A stretch of DNA of 64,000 nt from Agathobaculum desmolans ATCC 43058 (GTDB lineage Bacteria; Bacillota; Clostridia; Oscillospirales; Butyricicoccaceae), in assembly GCF_000701665.1 (NCBI RefSeq), contig NZ_JNJN01000008.1, positions 1-64,000 on the forward strand. The letters run 5' to 3'. Below the pieces are notes generated by a model, which worked only from the letters and a program-made list of their open reading frames with translations, had not been told where the DNA came from and made no database searches. Positions 59,996 through 64,000 of this stretch are shown here, one piece after another; within the stretch, counting starts at the first letter, position 1; every line of letters starts with the position of its first letter. Made by a program: the position numbers and the translations under genes.

Positions 59996-60706
59996 ATGCA
60001 AATTTCATTTCAGCAGGCACATCGGGGCAATTATCTGCCGGCCTCGCGCGACAAAGAGGATATCCGCTATCTGGTGATCCATTTTACGGCCAATAACGGC
60101 GATACTGCCCGCAATAATGCGGATTATTTTGCCCGTGAGACGCTTTCGACGTCAGCGCATTATTTTGTGGATGAACGGGAGGTATGGCAAAGTGTGGCTG
60201 ATCGCGACATTGCATGGCACTGCGGCACGCGGGGGACGTATTATCATCCCTATTGCCGCAATGCAAACAGCATAGGGATCGAGCTGTGCAGCCGCATACA
60301 GAATGGAAAATATTATTTTATGCCGGAAACCGAGCAGATGGCTGCGGCACTGGTGCGGCAGTTGATGGAGCGCTATGCGATCGCGGAGGATCATGTGCTG
60401 CGCCATTATGATGTGACCCATAAAACCTGCCCTGCGCCGTATGTAGAAAGTGCGGCGGCATGGGAGGTATTCAAAAATCGATGCAAGGAGGCGGATGATA
60501 TGACAGAAGCACAGGTGAAACGGCTGATCGAACAGAGCAAAACCGTGTACCGGTCAGCAGAGGATGTACCGGCATGGGGCAGACCCACGGTGGAAAAGCT
60601 GGTGCAGAAGGGATGGCTGCAAGGGGAGGAACAGAGTCTGAACCTGTCGGACGATCTGCTGCGCACGCTTGTGATCAATGACCGCGCCGGTCTGTACGGC
60701 GCATGA
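59996..60706 (+). CDS. N-acetylmuramoyl-L-alanine amidase (amidase_2 type)
   Basis: About 236 residues; an adjacent GTG at 59993 could also start it (AGGAGGTG upstream). The amidase_2 fold has zinc ligands in YLVIHFTANN, AWHCGTRG and RHYDVTHKTCP. The C-terminal 75 residues form a helical domain with DVPAWGRPTVEKLVQKGWLQG, an S-layer-homology-like segment. There is no signal peptide, as in phage endolysins, but no phage genes are near. Confidence 0.88.
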   Translation: MQISFQQAHRGNYLPASRDKEDIRYLVIHFTANNGDTARNNADYFARETLSTSAHYFVDEREVWQSVADRDIAWHCGTRGTYYHPYCRNANSIGIELCSRIQNGKYYFMPETEQMAAALVRQLMERYAIAEDHVLRHYDVTHKTCPAPYVESAAAWEVFKNRCKEADDMTEAQVKRLIEQSKTVYRSAEDVPAWGRPTVEKLVQKGWLQGEEQSLNLSDDLLRTLVINDRAGLYGA

Positions 60707-60784
60707 TCTGCCCACGGGACAGTTTGCAAACGGCTTCCGCTGTGTTACAATGGAAAACAGCAAACAGCGGAAGGAGAGGGCGGT

Positions 60785-61363
60785 ATGAATACATTGCACA
60801 TCGTCCATGATTTTTTGCGGCGGCAGGTCAAGCCGGGAGCGTTTTGTATTGATGCAACGGCCGGAAAAGGGCGGGATACAGCGCTGCTGTGCCGCTTGGC
60901 CGGATCGGAGGGACGGGTGTTGGCATTTGATATCCAGCCTGAAGCGGTTAACCAAACACGTGCCTTGCTGGCGGCAGAGGGATGGCAGGCCGAGGTGATT
61001 CAGGACAGCCACGCACATATGGCGCGCTATGCAGCGCAGGAAAGCGTGGACTGCATTGTATTCAATTTTGGCCGTCTGCCGGGGGGCGATCCGAAAATAT
61101 TTACCACGGCGGATTCCTCCCTGCCCGCAATCGAGACGGGGCTGCGGCTGCTGCGACCCGGCGGCGTAATGGCACTTGCAATTTATTATGGCAAAGAAAA
61201 TGGATATGATGAGAAAAATGCAATTTTATCATATCTAAAACACATAAACGACCGAGCGTTTACTATTTTGAGCTGCGATTGGATCAATCGGGAGAACGAT
61301 CCGCCGCTGCCGGTTTTTATCTGGAAAGAGAAAAGCACCTGTGCTATAATAAAAGAATCATAA
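60785..61363 (+). CDS. mnmM: Class I SAM methyltransferase (YtqB/MnmM family)
   Basis: A 192-residue Rossmann methyltransferase. SAM motif I is FCIDATAGKGRDTALLC near residue 18, motif II RVLAFDIQPEAV, and the family-specific VFNFGRLPGGDP near residue 93, then KTPE-like SSLPAIETGLRLLRPGG and IYYGKENGYDEK. YtqB-type enzymes methylate the wobble uridine of certain tRNAs. AAGGAGAGG precedes the ATG. Confidence 0.85.
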   Translation: MNTLHIVHDFLRRQVKPGAFCIDATAGKGRDTALLCRLAGSEGRVLAFDIQPEAVNQTRALLAAEGWQAEVIQDSHAHMARYAAQESVDCIVFNFGRLPGGDPKIFTTADSSLPAIETGLRLLRPGGVMALAIYYGKENGYDEKNAILSYLKHINDRAFTILSCDWINRENDPPLPVFIWKEKSTCAIIKES

Positions 61364-61386
61364 CACAGAAATAAGGAGGAATCGCT

Positions 61387-61917
61387 ATGCCGTGGTGTCC
61401 CAAATGCCGTGCAGAATATCGGGAGGGAGTTATCCGGTGCAGCACTTGTGATGTGCCGTTGGTCGATACGCTGCCGGAATATACGGCAGAGCCGCAGCAG
61501 GAGACTGCGCTGCCCGACGGGATGACAAAGCCGATCGCTGTATTTACTGCGGCTAATCGTCTGGAGGCAGAAACGGTTTGTGAGCTTTTGCGCACACAGG
61601 GGATCACGGTACTGGATCGGCCGGCAGCGTTCCGGCAGATACAAGCGTATGCAGAGGCGGATGCCCGCTTCGGCGTGGAGATTCTGGTAGATGCAGCGGA
61701 CACTGCCCGCGCCCGTGTGTTGATCGACGAGATGAAAGCAGGTTTGCAGGAACAGCCGCCGGATGAAGAAGAGCTGGCCCGTCTGGCGGAAGAGCAGGCG
61801 CTGGAGATGCCGGCGCAGCAGGCAGAGGATGATGCGTCCTTTCGGCTGCTGCCGGTGGTGGCGGCAGTAATCGCCGCCGCGCTGGTGCTGCTGTACTTTG
61901 TGACAAACCGGATGTAA
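61387..61917 (+). CDS. Zinc-ribbon, DUF2007-like membrane protein
   Basis: A 176-residue protein. An N-terminal zinc ribbon MPWCPKCRAEYREGVIRCSTC (CxxC twice) is followed by a middle domain AVFTAANRLEAETVCELLRTQGI...FGVEILVDAADTARARVLI that resembles DUF2007 signal-transducing modules, then an acidic stretch and a C-terminal membrane helix. No defined role is known. A shorter paralogue follows 13 bp downstream. Confidence 0.75.
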   Translation: MPWCPKCRAEYREGVIRCSTCDVPLVDTLPEYTAEPQQETALPDGMTKPIAVFTAANRLEAETVCELLRTQGITVLDRPAAFRQIQAYAEADARFGVEILVDAADTARARVLIDEMKAGLQEQPPDEEELARLAEEQALEMPAQQAEDDASFRLLPVVAAVIAAALVLLYFVTNRM

Positions 61918-61930
61918 GGAGGGGGAGAAG

Positions 61931-62158
61931 ATGCCCTGGTGTCCCCGCTGCGGCTGTGAATTCCATGACGGTGTGCAAAGCTGTAATACCTGTGGTTTAC
62001 CGCTGCTCGATCATATGCCGACTGAGGAGGAGCGGCAGGCGGCTGCTCTGCCGGGTGACAGACGCTTTTGGAACCGGCAACGGCTGCTGCGCATCCTGCG
62101 CGCATTGGTTATGGTGCTGCTCGCATTGGCGGCTGCCTTGGTACTTGCCGGCCGGTAA
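61931..62158 (+). CDS. Small zinc-ribbon membrane protein, paralogue of the preceding one
   Basis: A 75-residue protein. Its first 30 residues, MPWCPRCGCEFHDGVQSCNTCGLPL, align with the start of the preceding protein, and it ends in a single membrane helix. The middle DUF2007-like domain is missing. GGAGGGGGA precedes the ATG. It probably arose by tandem duplication. Confidence 0.75.
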   Translation: MPWCPRCGCEFHDGVQSCNTCGLPLLDHMPTEEERQAAALPGDRRFWNRQRLLRILRALVMVLLALAAALVLAGR

Positions 62159-62207
62159 AAAGTAGCTGGCGGTGTATCGGCTGTGCTGCGGATGAAAACT
62201 GTAAAAT

Positions 62208-62234
62208 AAAACGGAGTGCTGTGGCACTCCGTTT
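62208..62234 (+). terminator. Terminator hairpin before truncated repeat A4
   Basis: AAACGGAGTGC paired with GCACTCCGTTT. As at other copies, a repeat end begins directly after it. Confidence 0.75.
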
Positions 62235-62309
62235 CAGTTTGTCGAAAAAGTTTTCGCACGATCGTGCGCATCCAATAGAAAATTGCAGCAAGCTGCGATT
62301 TTCATAAAA
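62235..62309 (+). repeat. Structured intergenic repeat, family A, copy A4 (truncated)
   Basis: The first 75 bp of family A are intact, from CAGTTTGTCGAAAAAGTTTTC to TTTTCATAAAA. Similarity stops abruptly at 62309, inside the AT-rich step before the central hairpin. The integrase end of a Tn916-like element follows. Confidence 0.85.
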
Positions 62310-62480
62310 CAAATCGCCCGAATATACGAACTCTTTATAAGCTATTAAATGTCCATACAGCATGGTGTTGCCCGTGTTTTATGGAACTTTTCAAGGAAGA
62401 TACTTCACATTTCTTCGCCCCGCTTTTTATAACTTTGCCGTAAAAAGTGGTATATAAAGTGGTAAACCGTTTTCTTGAAG

Positions 62481-63674
62481 TTATGCGATCAATTTTACCA
62501 CTTCTGCCTTTACAGCATCCAATGATACATGCGCATAAAGGTTCAAAGTAATGTTGATATCCGAATGTCCCATAATATACTGTAAACTTTTCGGATTTAT
62601 ATTTTTATTCACAAGCCGGGTGCAGAATGTATGCCGCAGCACATGCGGGGAAATTTTCGGAAGCTGTTCCTCGTGCGTCCTGTTATACTTCTGTACTGCA
62701 CGGCACAATGCTTCCTGATAGTGGTGTGCAGAGTATGGCTGCCCGGATTTATTGACGAACAAAAAATCACTGTACCCGTCTATTGTAAACGCTTCCGGTT
62801 CGCCCCGCCTTGCTAGCACACATTCAAACGCTTCGCGGGCTTCTGCACTCATCGGCACTTTGCGGATACTGCTCTTGCTTTTCGGCGTATCAATATAATA
62901 ACCGCTGCCGCCCTTTTCCCAGCAAAGTTGGTGGTCGATATTGATAAGGCCGTTTTCAAAGTCTATATCCTGTACCGTCAGCCCGCAGAACTCGCCAATC
63001 CGCAGTCCTGTCCTTAACAGGATCAGGATTTCGTTGTAATAACGGTCATACGGCTTATCCTGCCTGATGAAGTCAAGCAGCACCCGTTCCTGTCTTTCTG
63101 TCAGGGCAGACCGCACATTAACCTCGTTCCTTATCACAGTGTTAAGTGCAAAGTCAAACGGATTTTTCCGCAGCCACCCATCAGACACCGCCATTTGAAA
63201 TGCGGCCTTGAGCGACCGTCTGGTATTGTTGATCACACGGTAGGAAAGCCCTTTCCCCTGCATCCGCAGCGCCCATTCCTGCGCATCAGAAGGCTTCACA
63301 CAGGAGATCGGCTTTGCACCAAGCAAATCCTCTGCTATCAACTTGGCCGTGTACTGCCTGTTTCCTTTTGTGCTGCGCTTGACATTGCTCCGCAAGGTAG
63401 TAAACCTCGTATACAGCTCACCCACTGTCATCCTGCTGCCGGATGTACTGACGCCATCCGAGAGATTTTTCCGTATCTCCTGCTCCTTGTCGCGCAGGGC
63501 AACGCAGTCCCGCTTCCCGGCAGGTATTTTGTCCGTTGCAACCAGCTTCCATGAGTAGACGGACTGCGGTTTCCCGTCTGCATCCACATATTTGTAAAGG
63601 TATCTTCCATCTTTTCTTTGGCTCTCCCCAGTCCTGAGTACGCGGTTTTTGGAATCGCGCCGTTTTTCCGACAT
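62481..63674 (-). CDS. int: Tyrosine integrase, Tn916 Int family
   Basis: A 397-residue tyrosine recombinase close to Tn916 Int. The N-terminal arm-binding domain has RKDGRYLYKYVDADGKPQSVYSWKLVATDKIPAGKRDC. A SAM-like core-binding domain spans about residues 85-175. The catalytic residues are Arg in LLRTGLRIGEFCGL, His-x-x-Arg in SPHVLRHTFC, and the final Tyr in ITLNLYAHVS. All are intact, so it should be active. AAGGAG precedes the ATG. Confidence 0.94.
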   Translation of the reverse strand: MSEKRRDSKNRVLRTGESQRKDGRYLYKYVDADGKPQSVYSWKLVATDKIPAGKRDCVALRDKEQEIRKNLSDGVSTSGSRMTVGELYTRFTTLRSNVKRSTKGNRQYTAKLIAEDLLGAKPISCVKPSDAQEWALRMQGKGLSYRVINNTRRSLKAAFQMAVSDGWLRKNPFDFALNTVIRNEVNVRSALTERQERVLLDFIRQDKPYDRYYNEILILLRTGLRIGEFCGLTVQDIDFENGLINIDHQLCWEKGGSGYYIDTPKSKSSIRKVPMSAEAREAFECVLARRGEPEAFTIDGYSDFLFVNKSGQPYSAHHYQEALCRAVQKYNRTHEEQLPKISPHVLRHTFCTRLVNKNINPKSLQYIMGHSDINITLNLYAHVSLDAVKAEVVKLIA

Positions 63675-63706
63675 GGTATCGCTCCTTTCCGAATTTCAGG
63701 GAAAGA

Positions 63707-63803
63707 GCCTTGATACGACACAATGATTATACCACAGCAGCAGTAAGAGTACAGCCCTTTGTCCTGTATTTTATGTGGTATTTCGATTGGCGTATCAAGG
63801 CCC
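63707..63803. promoter_or_regulatory. Inverted repeat spanning the int upstream region
   Basis: AGCCTTGATACG (63707-63718) and CGTATCAAGGCC (63791-63802) form an inverted repeat around the int promoter region. A minus-strand TATAAT lies near 63727-63732. It may be an Xis/Int-related site or a regulatory hairpin. Confidence 0.45.
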
Positions 63804-63807
63804 TTTT

Positions 63808-64000
63808 TTATATTACGTCCAGCGTATCGATCACCTTTTCAAACTGACGGCGCTTAATCTGGATGCGGTTGCCGTTCCGGATCAGCCACGGCGCATCCGG
63901 ATTTTCCTCTGCTAATCTGCGCAGCTTGTTTTCCCCGATGCGGAAATAGCAGGCCGCTTCCTTGATCGTCAGCGTGTATTGTTCATAGACCGGGATATAG
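63808..64000 (-). CDS. xis: Excisionase, Tn916 Xis-like (partial)
   Basis: The minus-strand frame entering from the right edge encodes 64 residues ending at a TAA at 63808. It reads [27 protein letters not shown], then [21 protein letters not shown]. This is the winged-helix Xis fold of Tn916. The first few codons lie beyond the window. It bends DNA and directs Int towards excision. Confidence 0.88.
   Translation of the reverse strand, partial: YIPVYEQYTLTIKEAACYFRIGENKLRRLAEENPDAPWLIRNGNRIQIKRRQFEKVIDTLDVI

Larger units (their letters stand above)
62310..64000. mobile_element. Integrase end of a Tn916-family integrative element
   Basis: The stretch contains int and xis in Tn916 order and lies next to a host repeat cut short at 62309, so the element boundary is probably within a few bases of that point. 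AAAGTGGTA occurs at 62444 and 62456 (12-bp period), like integrase arm-binding repeats. The other end lies outside the window. Confidence 0.75.

Noticed and set aside
59993-60706. Prophage, suggested by the signal-less amidase
   Set aside because: Neighbours are ordinary chromosomal genes (cysK, mnmM), with no phage structural or replication genes.

Overview
The window is bacterial chromosome from a Gram-positive, spore-forming, strictly anaerobic fermenter of the class Clostridia. Spore genes (cotJABC, spoIIID, spmAB, a GerMN protein), ferredoxin-linked 2-oxoacid metabolism, a Na+-pumping oxaloacetate decarboxylase, rubrerythrin and a butyrate/4-hydroxybutyrate gene cluster all point there. 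A GC-rich butyrate producer of the Butyricicoccus/Agathobaculum type is my inference. No rRNA or CRISPR array is present. Two tRNAs are present (Arg-CCT and Gly-CCC).

Layout. 1-7 kb: tail of an unknown gene, a DMT exporter, an MBOAT/SGNH O-acetylation pair with a lipoprotein, an acetyltransferase, a FAH-family enzyme and PTH2. 7-11.5 kb: an orphan CbiT-like methyltransferase, then a T-box leader (predicted Ile specifier) in front of a four-subunit 2-oxoacid:ferredoxin oxidoreductase. 11.8-23.4 kb: an OmpR-type two-component system with an FtsX-type ABC exporter, a second FtsX-type ABC exporter with a TraX-like protein, and a divergent LytTR/GHKL two-component system. The divergent intergenic region carries two pairs of 21-bp-spaced direct repeats. 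23.5-29 kb: a redoxin/4Fe-4S module, a phosphopantetheinyl transferase, housekeeping genes, cotJABC and tRNA-Arg. 29.4-33.5 kb: a broken DUF5301-like gene and a complete split oxaloacetate decarboxylase. 33.5-36.3 kb: regulators (TetR, SpoIIID, AbrB type) and spmAB. 36.4-49 kb: hbd, crt, thl, a CoA-transferase, abfD and 4-hydroxybutyrate dehydrogenase on the minus strand, then an amino-acid ABC transporter, then butyryl-CoA:acetate CoA-transferase on the plus strand. 49-62 kb: ECF S component, GH25 lysozyme, tRNA-Gly, bioY with a BirA-like operator, thiE, a PerR/rubrerythrin pair, cysK, amidase and small zinc-ribbon proteins. 62.3 kb to the end: the integrase end of a Tn916-family integrative element.

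The butyrate genes would convert 4-hydroxybutyrate (from succinate or GABA) and acetyl-CoA to crotonyl-CoA and then butyrate. bcd/etf and succinate-semialdehyde dehydrogenase are not in the window. bioY would feed the biotin carrier of the oxaloacetate decarboxylase.

The least explained feature is a set of about 215-219-bp intergenic repeats in two related families (A and B, eight copies in all). They are built almost wholly of consecutive hairpins, show compensatory base changes, and end in inverted repeats of the form CTGTCGAAAAA. In four copies the body lies between two direct copies of a locus-specific terminator hairpin (23-34 bp). They look like small non-autonomous elements that enter and duplicate terminators. 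One copy splits an ABC-transporter operon and another is cut by the Tn916-like element.
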